DNA from: Zhengitettix transpicula
Lineage: Eukaryota > Arthropoda > Insecta > Orthoptera > Tetrigidae
Reading direction: 5' to 3'
Assembly: GCA_037074705.1 (NCBI GenBank)
Contig: CM073590.1
Span: forward strand, 209,728,746 to 209,792,745
Length of the DNA: 64,000 nt
Shown here: positions 1 to 10,445 of the stretch, in pieces
How the letters are laid out: each line of letters begins with the position of its first letter
Numbering within the stretch: the first letter of the stretch is position 1
Translations under genes and position numbers: made by a program
The notes under the pieces: generated by a model
Databases searched by the model: none
Told to the model about the DNA's origin: nothing
What the model saw: the letters and a program-made list of their open reading frames with translations, nothing else

Positions 1-1320
1 CTGTGAAGCTTTTCTGATAGTATTGGGATATAAATAGAGTTAAATTAAGAACCACATTCATTTTTAATCTCTTGTACACGAAAAATATTTTTAACCTAAT
101 CATGATGTAGAAAATCATTTAAAAAATAGGATATTATAAAATAAATAAGAAACTATTTTTAGAGAAGAAATAAAGACTTGTAGTAGAAAAATTAGTGTAA
201 TGATATGACGAGTTACAAATAGTAAATATTTACTTTCTTCGTTCTACAAAACAGGGCTCATAAATTTAATGAAAATTAACAGGGGAAATTAATTTTGTTT
301 ATAAATAAGTATGACGAAATTCCATTATTTTATTCACGATTTTTGGATTCCTAGGCGTGTTTTTCAGCATGAAATGAAAACTGTCAATTGTTATTTATTC
401 ATGGTAAAGCGTTGAGAGGGGTAAAACCAAAAAATGAATTGTACCCATAGAAAATCGAGTTTTCTTTTTTAAACTAACAAAAATATTCTGTTTAATATGT
501 TGAATTGGGTACACCTAATTTACTTTGTTATCTTTCTTAGTTTCCATTAACTCCTCTAGGAAACAAATAAATCGCTTGAAACAGGCTGACAACTGTCTAA
601 GTAAAAATCAGATGAAAGAAAATGGGATTATACATTTTTGAAAATACCAATCATGTACTGCAACGTCTGTTGTCTTCCCTTACATTTTATTTTAATAATT
701 TTATAATTCGTATATATATTGCTTTTCTTCGGAATTAACGTATCAGACACTTGATTTGCAGCATAAAAGTAAGCTCTTTAGACATCTAATAATTAGACTT
801 GAGTGACCTGTCAACTTTTCTCACTTTTAACATTTATGTGTTGCCAGATTTTAAAGGCTGTGAGTTATAAGTTATCATCAAAGTGAATTTTAGTTTATTT
901 GAAAATTAGCTTCATCGAAATTATTCTCTGCTTTACAAATTATGTGCACTGTAAATTTAAATGAAATACGCCTATAATAAATGTTTAATTAGTTGTTAAT
1001 TAAAAACGTAAATCAGCACCCATTTACAGAATAATATGGAATTTTTGATAAAATTCATTGTGGTTTTATTTTAGATGAATATAACATGTAACTAAACTCA
1101 AACTAGTAACAAACATAAATAATTAAAATATTAACGGAAATATAGTTTTATTCTAACAAAAGTAACTGACACACTGTTTCTAGATGTTTCGATATTACGA
1201 AAGGATTTAGACATGTTAATAACTTAGTCGGTAAAATTTAAAAAACATTTTTTTATAAAATCCTTTAATGTCCTAAAAGAGATGGATTTTGATAAAATAT
1301 TTAAAAAATCATAATTAATA
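1..1320. other. AT-rich DNA, no gene recognised
   Basis: Low-complexity AT-rich sequence with many stops in all frames. I see no protein motif, RNA gene or repeat copy shared with the rest of the window. Confidence 0.6.
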
Positions 1321-1523
1321 TTAGTTTTTATCAACTTGTTATTAATAAAATCAACTAGTTTTTTTAAAAAAAGAAACTAACAATATTAATCACAGAATGT
1401 CAGCAACTTTAACAAATTAATTAAGATTAGTTTTTATCAACTTGTTATTAATAAAATCAACTATTTTTTTTAAAAAAAGAAACTAACAATATTAATCACA
1501 GAATGTCAGCAACTTTAACAAAT
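1321..1523. repeat. Two-copy tandem duplication, period 106 bp
   Basis: A unit starting ttagtttttatcaacttg at 1321 recurs at 1427. It is almost identical through cagcaactttaacaaat (ends 1417 and 1523). The visible difference is one base in the ctagttttttt run. Each unit contains a near-palindromic T-run/A-run ending gaaactaacaatattaat. The near identity suggests a recent duplication. No coding potential. Confidence 0.9.
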
Positions 1524-2122
1524 GTTCTGAGAAATGTTTCTAACAACTTTCAAGTGTTTATAATGTTTACGTTGATAACGGTATTAATAACACAAGCTAA
1601 TGCGTCTGGAAAACTCAAAACATAATTTGTTTCTTTAAAATATTTCAGCACTTGTTCTTTAAGACCCATAATATACTGCTATTTCTCACATCACTGCTAA
1701 GCCTATTATAAAATATTAGTCATTTTCCAAAACGGAGAAATTAATTCCAGTTTTATTTCTATATATCCTATATAAAATTCTGTAGTGTCCCTAGTTTGAT
1801 AATTGTGAATATCACTAGGCCTACTTTTGATATTTAAATCTGACAAATGTCTTGGTTACATTCAATTTTTAATTGATAAATAAATAGCATACAATCAGAA
1901 TAAATACAATCTTTTACACAAATAAAATCGAAGTATCTCTGAAATCAATTATCAAAATTGTCACAGGCCGGGTTTAATCAGTCACAAATTAAAACACTTG
2001 TACTATTTTTCCAAGCTTTTATTCAATTTTAATAACTGAAGAAGCATTCAGCTTAAGCCGTAATACAATCATAAGGTTGAAATCATAAAAATTAAATTTG
2101 CAATATAACAAAAATAAAACAA
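1524..2122. other. AT-rich DNA, nothing recognised
   Basis: No recognisable gene, RNA or repeat family in this stretch. Confidence 0.5.
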
Positions 2123-2244
2123 TTGATGACCTTATACAGACACTTATTATTTTTTATTTATATTGTGACGACGTTTCGATACCTTTTTGTATCTTCTTCA
2201 GGTATTTTCCTACAGAGGAAAAAGTGTCTGTATAAGGTCATCAA
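2123..2244. repeat. Perfect 21-bp inverted repeat enclosing a hammerhead-like core
   Basis: The arm at 2123-2143 (begins ttgatgaccttatac) is the exact reverse complement of the arm at 2224-2244 (ends tataaggtcatcaa). The 80-bp spacer carries a minus-strand hammerhead-like core at 2170-2201. Penelope-like elements are known for terminal repeats in odd or inverted arrangements that carry hammerhead ribozymes, and GIY-YIG remains of such elements lie at 2898-3685. I read this as a PLE terminus. A snap-back insertion would also give perfect arms. Confidence 0.8.
2170..2201 (-). ncRNA. Hammerhead ribozyme-like core, PLE type
   Basis: On the minus strand CTGAAGA is followed by a perfect 5-bp stem (GATAC, loop AAAAAG, GTATC) and then GAAACGTC. 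This is the CUGANGA / stem II / GAAA / GUC order of a type I hammerhead with almost no stem III. Small hammerheads of this kind are known from Penelope-like retroelements. There is one extra A between CTGAAGA and the stem. Flanking stem I pairing is weak, so activity is uncertain. Confidence 0.65.
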
Positions 2245-2450
2245 GTGTTTTATAAATTCAAAACAGACGTTAAATTAAAACCTGTACAATATATTATTAA
2301 ATTCATCATTATAATTAAGAACATTAACATGGTAACATGTAAACTTATCTGTAAATACACTCCTTCAAGTAATATATGTTATTTCTGGATAACAGAGACC
2401 TGAATGAAGAATTATCAATATTCAAACCGGATATAGACGTTTATTTGCCA

Positions 2451-2488
2451 GAATGTTCCGATGACTTGCACTGCCATCTTCTTCACAG
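2451..2488 (-). ncRNA. Hammerhead-like core, decayed
   Basis: The minus strand reads CTG-tg-AAGAA, then GATGGC, loop AGTGCAA, GTCATC (6 bp with one G-U pair), then GGAACATTC. The stem is good. The catalytic boxes are damaged: two extra bases in CUGANGA, and GGAACATT where GAAACGTT is expected. It lies between the core at 2170-2201 and the GIY-YIG relic at 2898-3240, all on the minus strand. Confidence 0.45.
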
Positions 2489-2897
2489 ACCTAGTAAAAT
2501 CGGCTAATCCTGATAGCTCATTCGGAACTCCGTGTTAATCAGGTACATTGTCTTAAATTAAGTTAAAAAAATTAAACTTAAAGTGATCGTCGCGTTCAAA
2601 TTGTAAATATTTTATATACACGATGCAAGCGTAATTACAGAAGGGCTTTAAATGTTATAAAACTTATATCGACTCGTCATCTAGTTATTTATCGACATGA
2701 GTGACATTATGGAGATTCATTTGATTCATTGTCAAAATTTCAGAAGTATATAATTAGAATTCAATAAAATTATTATTCAGATGTCATTTCAAAATTTTTT
2801 GTATAATATTAGTTTTTTTCCGCGTTTTATTTTCTTGAAACGTCTCCTTTATTTTTTTTTATAGATATATGTGGATCCCAGAAATTTTCTTCATATG

Positions 2898-3240
2898 TTA
2901 TTCGTTTCTATAAGTTACATTTTTACTTTGTTGAAATGAGTTTGATATTTTTAAATCAAACTGGTGTACTGATACCGCAGTGTTCGTTTCCATTATAACT
3001 TCAGCATTATTGTTATGGTTACAAATTCTTGTTTCTAAATTTGTAATAGTTTGGCCGACATAACTCGTGTCTCAACTAACACAATCAATTTTATACGTAA
3101 TATTTTAATTTTTTTAGCATTTATAACTTTAGGTTTTGTAAAAATATTAATTTTGTTCGCGGGGCTAAATCAAAATAATATTTCATATACACCATTAATT
3201 TTTTTTAAAAAATTAGCTATATAAGGAGTAAATTTAGTAA
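2898..3240 (-). pseudogene. Penelope-like element, GIY-YIG endonuclease relic
   Basis: Minus-strand translation gives the end of the linker after the reverse transcriptase (TKFTPYIANFLKKINGVYE, about 3185-3240). A stop and a frameshift follow, then TYKIDCVS-stop-DTSYVGQT and NLETRICNHNN down to a stop at 2898-2900. The pattern K-I-x-C-x2-C-x3-Y-V-G-Q-T-x4-L-x-T-R-x-x-x-H is that of the GIY-YIG nuclease at the C-terminus of Penelope-like retroelements, which nicks the target DNA. The second Cys position is a TGA stop. The reading breaks at several points, so it is dead. The reverse transcriptase itself is not recognisable. Hammerhead-like cores follow downstream on the same strand. Confidence 0.7.
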
Positions 3241-3280
3241 TATACATAAAAAATATATAAGTTAGTAGCAATTTTAACAT

Positions 3281-3312
3281 TGATGTTAACTGTCCTTGTC
3301 GTCGAAACGTCA
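3281..3312 (+). ncRNA. Possible decayed hammerhead core
   Basis: The plus strand reads TTGATGT, TTAACTGTCCTTGTCGTC, GAAACGTC. The GAAACGTC box is perfect, but CTGANGA is altered at two positions and stem II no longer pairs convincingly. It is kept only because it sits between two GIY-YIG relics. Confidence 0.25.
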
Positions 3313-3539
3313 CGAATACAAATGTTTGCTCGGTTAAAAGCCCGAGAAGACTTTATTCTTAGAATACAATATTTTAAATAATAAATGGAATTCAAATTTT
3401 GAGTATATGTCTTTACATTAGTTGAATTTATATTAGACATTATATGTAATATGCCTATTTCGTTCGTCAAACGATGATAGTAATTTATTTCAACATCTAA
3501 AAAGTTTATATCAATTCAATCAGTTTTATGAGTATTTAT

Positions 3540-3685
3540 GTATTCTTGTTTGGTCTGAAAATATTGTTTATCTAAAGGTTGTTTTTAAGTCAGCAAAATG
3601 TTATTTAATTCTGGTTTGAAGGTTTCCTTTTGTCTGACCTGTATTACAGGCTTTACAATCCAAAGGAAATTTCGTTTATTTCATT
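3540..3685 (-). pseudogene. Second PLE GIY-YIG endonuclease relic
   Basis: The minus-strand frame reads KFPLDCKACNTGQTK, then GNLQTRIK-stop-HFADLKTTFR. C-x2-C is kept, the Y-[IV]-G-Q-T box has become N-T-G-Q-T, and the following L-x-T-R-x-K-x-H pattern is clear. It differs in sequence from the relic at 2898-3240, so it probably comes from a different Penelope-like lineage. It is interrupted by in-frame stops and carries no upstream reverse transcriptase that I could read. Confidence 0.55.
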
Positions 3686-4439
3686 TCTCCAAATTTTGTA
3701 ATTAATTTACATATGCTACTCAGTTTATTAATTTGTTTGTGATTCTACCATTTACTGTATTTTCATTATATCTCTTAATTAATTTTGAGATACATGAGTT
3801 CATAAACAAAGGAAAGAAACTTTATGTATTTCAGTGCATTGTAAATTTTATAGTATATAAAAAGTACGGACTATTGATCTATTTTCAGCATTTACATTCA
3901 ATAATAGACAACGGTCTAATCAAACTTTAAGCAAGTGAATATTCCTTTTCGCATCAATCTTCAATAAACGTCATTTTCCGTTTTATATAATGCCGTTTGC
4001 TACCTAATTTTCAATTATGGTATGATTATTCTATGGTTTTAGGTTTCGTCATATTCAAATAATTGAATAATGTATCAATTCACCATCAATTGGATCAATT
4101 GGAACACGCAACCTTTTTTAACCGCTCAAGACATATCAAAATTCGAGAAAATAGAAACCATTATTTTTTTTAACTTGGATTACCGAAAATGCGGTCTTAT
4201 TTAGTAGAAAAATTCACGAGTTTGTATAAAGTTCACAATTTCATTCGTCGGCGAATTTCTGCTGTATTTTAAATAACTGCAAAAGTAATCAGGGATGGGG
4301 AAATGCTGCACCGTTGATAAATACCCAATTACGAGGCATTTGGTGAAATCACCGTTGGGAAGAGATAATAAATAAATTTGTTTTAGTATCGAGTCTATTT
4401 TTGAAAAAGGGCGATAAATGTTCATTTCGTCGTAATACG
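3686..4439. other. AT-rich DNA, nothing recognised
   Basis: Short open frames occur here, but none shows a recognisable motif or codon bias. Confidence 0.5.
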
Positions 4440-4990
4440 ACAGGTAAAATATATGTCCGACGTCAAGTCAGGCGTCGTTATTGACGAGGCGGGGCAACCG
4501 GTTATTCAATTAATCTCTATGTTAATTAGAAAAGTGTTTTAGGTGGATTGCGGCGAAATATACACGCATTGTACGCGATGCGACGCGGGAGGTCGTTGAC
4601 CCGCGGCAAAACTAGCTTCGAGGATTTCACATCCGCTCGCTCGAGCCTTGTTAAATCTAACGAGAGCCTTAATCTGGACTTTTTGTCTGCACAATCTTGT
4701 CGCCAATAAACCACTCTAGAAGTAATTAAACTCGCCGGGGCACACGGCACGTCTTGGTCGTTTTTGCGCGTGCGTCAAAGATATTTGTCACCGATGATAC
4801 CGGGAACTGAACAGCTGCCTGATCCGCCGCAGCATCCCGCAAAAACGCCGCTCCGACGGTGGAAGAGAAGCTGGGCTCGAACGTGGTCCTCCATTTCCCC
4901 AAAACTTAGAAAAATTTTGGTGTAAGATAATCGGATGGAGATTAGGTAACCCAAAAGAAGTGATTCCTTGGCTCATTCCTCTTTATTCCC
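4440..4990. other. GC/CpG-richer block of unknown role
   Basis: Composition changes sharply: many CpGs (gcgatgcgacgcgggagg, gcgcgtgcgtc, gccgctccgacgg) amid AT-rich flanks. Homeodomain-type TAATTA/ATTAAT strings also occur (ttcaattaatc, gttaattag, gtaattaaac). Open frames exist on both strands, but I recognise no product. Possible readings are a conserved regulatory element, a short exon, or an old element. I cannot choose between them from sequence alone. Confidence 0.35.
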
Positions 4991-4994
4991 ACCC

Positions 4995-5241
4995 TGCTCA
5001 GGTTATGCCACTGCCACTTTCAGGTAATTGGCCAAAGAGGTTCAAAAACATTTGTCGCGATGGGATATCTTTCCGCGTAATCAGTACAAGAACGAACAAC
5101 ATTCTTCCTACATTCTCCATACGCCACGAGGATGTCGGCTTTTTCTGCATTGATTACCATCTTCCACTCACGTCCTACGTCTGAAACAATCAGAAAATAA
5201 CTGACAAGAATGCTATCAGCGTACAGAAAACTCAAGAACAT
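4995..5241 (-). pseudogene. Possible LINE reverse transcriptase fragment
   Basis: The minus-strand frame 5241-5020 reads MFLSFLYADSILVSYFLIVS, then DVGREWKMVINAEKADILV. YADS resembles the Y/F-A-D-D catalytic box with the second Asp lost, and REWKMVINAEK resembles the W-x-M-x-V-N-x-E-K string that follows it in non-LTR reverse transcriptases. The fragment is short and the spacing is reduced. This is a resemblance, not a firm assignment. Confidence 0.3.
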
Positions 5242-6672
5242 CGTAGTCTATCAAGTAAGTAACTGAATGAAATACAACTTTACAATTTTCAAAATACGAT
5301 ATCTCCTAAAGTATTCGCACTAGAATCCAGAAAAAAAAACACCAGTGAAATTGTAATTTAGTCTATTTTTGTTTTCTTCAGTGTCAACAAGAATTTTTTC
5401 ATTTAAAAAATGTATTTTATTTTAAAAATATTCAATTTCCAATTATTTTTCAAATTGAAATATTGGCTGCAAATACGAGCTCTTGTCTACAATTCAGTTC
5501 TGTGAACACCGCACATTAATAACAACTTCCATTTTATAAATATTTGCAGTGCAAGTTGTAGGTGATTCCCCCTGTATAATATTGTTCTGGTCTAAAAAAT
5601 AAAATAGTGGAAATATAATTAAAAAAAGAGATTAACTAAAGATACTTAAATTTATTGTGAATCCGATTGATTTTATGAAGTTCTACCCCTTTTCTTCACT
5701 ACACTAACCTATTTTCACTAGAGCGTTTAGTTACGTCTAAATTTTCGCTTGAGGGCTTGCTCCAAAACTTTTGCGGGAAAATTTCTCCGTCAGTTCCTAT
5801 TTAGCAATGAGTATTTTTCAACAACTTTTTTCTTGCTGTCTGGGATTTAATTCGAACAAGTGATCAATCATCTCGTTTTGAGTCGGTTTTCATTCTATCA
5901 CAACTCCCTGCAAAGGTTTTAAAGAAACCTTGTTGCCTAGCTTTTTCCCATCTTGCCTGTAGCGTATCTAACCCTAACAGTTATCCTTTTTCGCTCCCAT
6001 GCCCAGTTTTGCTGTCCTTTTCTACACCATTTCTAAGGATTGTGTCTGGTTTTTCCTACACGAATCTCAGCATGCTGCACCAAATTCCATAACTGGGCGT
6101 GCTAGCGATATGTGTGCAATTCTCGACAGTTCTCATTACAAGGAGCAAAGTATTCCATGCGTCCCTTGTACTATGATTTACTTGCTCCTCCCATCCCAGC
6201 TTCCTGTTAAAATAAATTCCTAGGTATATAAATATGTACAGTATATATATATAATTTTTATAACACGATATACACCTCGGTAGCGTTATAAAACTGATTA
6301 ATATATTTTATTCCATTTAATGTTAGTAGAGATATGCAAGGGTTGAGAACTTTACAAGTTAGAACCCACACGTCAATGGTGCCAGGTTTCCAGGAGGTAA
6401 TCCCTGGAGTCTGGATATAAGCACGTAGCAGCCGGATACCTGGTTCTTGGCCGAGGTGTCCGTGGAAACGAGACGTTCTGCAGAAATGTAAAAATTTTAT
6501 TCACTCCACCTTAATTATCATTATTTGAAAATTGTGCACGTCACGAATTTATTTAGATTATTTTTAGACGTTCTTGCTGTCTTATGATTCTTATCTAAGA
6601 ATGAAAATTGATCCAACCACTTACTGGTCTGTTTATGAGCTAAAATTTCCCTACCCCCCCTACGAATTCAAC
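5242..6672. other. No gene recognised
   Basis: AT-rich DNA with a moderately GC-richer part at about 5860-6190 and another at 6340-6480. The open frames are short and unrecognised. Confidence 0.45.
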
Positions 6673-7000
6673 TTATCTCAATTTGTATAACGAATATTTC
6701 AGTATTTTATTATTCATTGCTAGAGCTGTTAGTATTTTTACAGACAAATCGTTCCAATCTCTAATCGTACTGTTAATATATTTTCCCGAGTCTGTGCGTT
6801 GCTTTTTCTGTTGAATTTTGATATATGATCTCCGTTGCCAACATAATTTGATGCGCTCTTGAGATAGTCCGGGTAGTTTCAGTAAGTTTGTAGCAAAGCT
6901 GAAATCCTGGCCTTTACTCTCCCTTCTGAACTTGATTCGCCTGATGGGGGCCGTTTTCCAAAGTTCTACGACATATTTTACCCTATCCAAAGACTTAATA
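6673..7000 (-). pseudogene. LINE reverse transcriptase C-terminal relic
   Basis: An open minus-strand frame ends at 6673. Its C-terminus, KIQQKKQRTDSGKYINSTIR then DWNDLSVKI, matches the tail of non-LTR (CR1/jockey/R1-like) polyproteins, where the string R-K-Q-R-T-D-x-G-K-x-S-x-x-N-R-T-I-x-D-W-N-x-L-P is common. The polymerase core and endonuclease are absent. The frame runs upstream into a hAT-like terminus at 7001, so its first dozen codons are not LINE sequence. About 110 codons of the LINE remain open. Confidence 0.6.
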
Positions 7001-7395
7001 CAGGGATGAGCAAACGTTTTTTTAGAACGGGCCAATTACGAATTTTTTTAAAAATAAATTGTGGGCCGCATATAAGAAATATATTGAAATAAGAACATTA
7101 AGAGATGATAGAGACAAATTATATCTCTATTAACAAAAAGGAAGAATTTTACAACCATTTAAAGAAACACAAACAAAATATGGAAATATTATAAGAAAGC
7201 AGAAGAATTTTAATGAAGTTTGGAATTGTTTCTCTGTAACCAGTTGGTATATATACGCAGATATAGACCGGAACGCAGTTTTACAATAAAACGTCACTTA
7301 CTTTTCATCGGCTGATACTTTAAATGATTTTAAATGCGGGAAATAATTGCTAGAGTGCGCGTCATATTTCTTGGCGGCCCAGTTTAGTGTTCATA
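7001..7395 (+). mobile_element. hAT-like non-autonomous element, partial
   Basis: It begins cagggatgagcaaacgtttt, followed by a gggcc motif and then gggccgcat, the layout of hAT (charlie-like) ends. ggcggcccag near 7372 could be the opposite subterminal region. The far terminal repeat is not clean and no 8-bp target duplication could be confirmed, so the right limit is approximate. The left end interrupts the LINE relic at 6673-7000. Confidence 0.4.
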
Positions 7396-8642
7396 AGAGC
7401 AGGTACACCACCTCTCCACGTTAGAAAGTTATGGTGTATGCGTTTATTCCACGCTGTCTCCCCTCCCTCAACCTTTTCCACACATCATCGATGTTGACGT
7501 GTGCTATAGTTAACTATGTCTTAATTATAAATGGATACGTGCCTAATCGTGGTAATTTTTCGAATGTCATGTAATTTTTATGAAATTTTTGTATGTCCAC
7601 CTTCTGAAATTTATTTATTAAATTCGAGTTGGTTAATGAATCTATCAATTCAATTTGTAACTTATTCGGAACTATTTCCACATTTATATTAAATGGAGTG
7701 GAACAACTATAAAAACTAAAAATTGTGTCGATATAAATATTTTACATCGCGATTTAATTTAGGACTTCCTGTTCCTGAAGGGTTTTATTTCAAATCGGAT
7801 AAGGAAACAAGTAGAATGTATATTTGAAAAGTCACAAGTTAATGACAGACGTGTATTTTCGTCAAGTCTTCCTGCATTATTTTAACGTTCCCCGTCGATG
7901 GAGTGTAAATAAGCGTGATATGGCAGTACGAGCTGAGAATTTTAATTGTGTGAGTAGGAGGCACAGCCTAATTTACCTGCAACTAGTTTAATCTGATAAT
8001 TCCAAAAGTTTTTTAATTGCCTTTTAATAACAGTCTTTTGTTTCATAGCATTGTTTAATAAGACGTATTAATTACGTTTTTATTTAGACAGAAGCATTTG
8101 GCACAAAACGCCATGTTCATCTGTAATTTCTAGTATATAATAACAGTCTCTCAAGCCGGTTTTGTAAATTAAATTAATAAAATAGAAGCCCACATTTTTT
8201 AAATTGTTACACCATGTTAACTATTTAATTAGTCAAAACATTAACGACCAATTAACAGGCTTTTTAAAAATTATTAAGATGTATTTAACTACCAATCAGC
8301 AGGATTTTTAATATTTTTTAAAAAATTGTTTATTAATCTAAAAATGTATCGGTACTTATGTGAGCCCTCTTTAGGCTGTGGTACGACTGAAAGGTTTGTC
8401 TTAAAGTTATAAACGTTTCAAATTATAAAATGTAAAACGTCTGTGTTAAAAGTATACCAAGAATAGATAAATAAATAGGAACTGGCATAAATAAGTGCCA
8501 AATAAATACCTCACAACTTATCTGTTATATTTGTTTCATTCGTCAGGTTATTAAAAAAATGCAAGAGCCATGAAAACGACATACCACACAAACCAGGCGA
8601 CGAACTCTAAAGCTCTTATTTCTTTCTGTTATTTGACTGTTT
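7396..8642. other. AT-rich DNA, nothing recognised
   Basis: No gene, RNA or shared repeat seen. Confidence 0.5.
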
Positions 8643-8733
8643 TCCCCCCTTTCGGATCCCTTCCTATGCTATTAAAGGGGAGTTGCCACCATGTGGATTA
8701 CCCTCATGTAGTCTGTTACCCTAAAAAAAAAAG
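8643..8733 (+). repeat. Family A retroposon copy A1 (3' end only)
   Basis: The sequence runs from tttcccccctttcggatccc through cctatgctattaaagggg and ccctcatgtagtctgttacc to an A10 tail. It matches the 3' end of six other copies in the window. Only about 80 bp remain, so the copy is strongly 5'-truncated. That pattern, with a poly(A) tail, is typical of target-primed reverse transcription. Confidence 0.85.
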
Positions 8734-10360
8734 GATATAAAAATTACTGGTTAGGTTTCAACGGTTGCGGAACGTCAAACCTATTGATATACATGTTTTC
8801 ACTTATTATACGCATCACGATTTAAATTATTCTAATAAATCAGAAAAATAAAAAATGTTGATATTCTATTGTTATATGAGGAATGAAGTATTTTTAACAC
8901 CAATTGGAACACATTAATACTGTTTTTTTTGTCTTTCAGCCTCGATTGAATCAGATTGAAATAATACTAAAATTATTTATAAATGAAAATACGAAATAAG
9001 TAAAAAATTAGGTTATTGCATTGTTATAATGACATTATGTGATTTAAATAAAAATTTGTATTATTGAGATCTAAAAGTTTTCTGTTCAAACACTTAATTT
9101 CCTCATATCTCACGAGAAAATTTAAAATATTTGCCGAAATTGATGTTATAAAAATTTTGCGTACAACTTCAAATGCATGCCCTTACTTTAAACTTTTTTT
9201 TTAATAATTTGCTAATTTATATAATTAAACAATTATACACCGGATGGAGTTCTAGATTATGGACGAAACGTTGAGAATTTTGAGTTTCTTGTTAATAAAT
9301 TACATCTGACACATTTGGCTGTGTTCATTCATTTATAATTTTATTGAAGCCAGATAAATACATCTCTTGTCTCGGGGGGATTCTACGTAAGTCGTATACA
9401 GTTTTTCAGCAAATTTTCGATCTTTTCATGAAAAGTTTCCGTCAACACTTCTCGGTCTATAAGGCAATCAAATCAATTTTAATTTCCGGTTAATGATTAA
9501 AATATTACCAGCAACGTAACTGCAGTCTGTGCTTAAATATGCGCTGTAATTTAGAACCCATTACTATTCACACTAACAAGAAACAAAAGACTTTATACGA
9601 TTTCAAGTCAATTCTCTCCAAATGACGTTAAGACAAAGTTCCTGAGTGACGTGCATTGTAATTGTACAACTAGTTTCACCACCAAATCTCCGATCCGGAT
9701 AAATTACGCATATTTATTGCGACTGGAACAATAACCACCTCGCTTCAAGGCTTATTAAAAAACTGTATTTCCTATTACAATCGTAAAGACGCTGACGTGA
9801 CTTCCAGAGGATTCGCTGTCGGTGTTAATAAAAAAATTGATTTCGTTGAATTTATGGGGTGATTCAAAGAAACAGTCAATTTTGGAATTTACTATTTAAC
9901 CGACGATTTCATTAAAGGGTAAAACACTTATTTCCATAGAAAAGTAGTAAAATAAATACTATTAAAGGGGAATAATTGCAATAGAGTACGTTACTGAGAT
10001 GATAAAGGCTTTCTTAGAAGCGAATAGAGATGCCTCGTTGGTGTCCACTCTTGCAATTGGTCCCTGGCCTAGGTCAGCTGATGACTTTTATTAAGATTCA
10101 TTTATTTTATACACTTCAACTGACAATGGGACTACACAAATATGAAAATACATGAAGGAATAATACATAAATATGTAAGAAAAAAACTAAAATAATAATA
10201 AGCGAATTAAAAAAGAAAAATCGCTAGGTATACTAAGATTAGAAAAAACTATACAAAATCAGTAATTTTAATATATTTTATTATTTAAAGTGATACACAT
10301 GAAATGAACAGGTAAATGCAACTTAAAGTGAAAGGGAGAGAGTGAGAACTCTAAACTCGA
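8734..10360. other. No gene recognised
   Basis: AT-rich DNA. The only item noted is the hammerhead-like motif at 9241-9272. The block at 9640-9830 is somewhat less AT-rich but has no recognisable product. Confidence 0.45.
9241..9272 (+). ncRNA. Possible decayed hammerhead core
   Basis: The plus strand reads CGGATGGA, GTTC, loop tagattat, GGAC, GAAACGTT. Stem II is a 4-bp helix with one G-U pair, and the GAAAC-GTT part is intact. The CTGANGA box differs at two positions. Confidence 0.3.
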
Positions 10361-10445
10361 CAACAAATTCACTATTTTCACTAATTTCACCACCGTTAGT
10401 TGGACAACAAGACGCCACGTCGTCGTTAGAGTAGTTATAAATTGG
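10361..10445 (-). repeat. Dispersed repeat D, copy 1
   Basis: aaattcactattttcactaa, then a tttcaccaccgttagttgg segment through gacgccac, aligns with 54192-54265 over about 80 bp with substitutions and a gap. Both copies lie in the same orientation. The strand is arbitrary because no terminus or tail was found. Family unknown. Confidence 0.6.

Noticed and set aside
2838..2848. GAAACGTC near 2840 as a hammerhead
   Set aside because: No CUGANGA box or stem II upstream.
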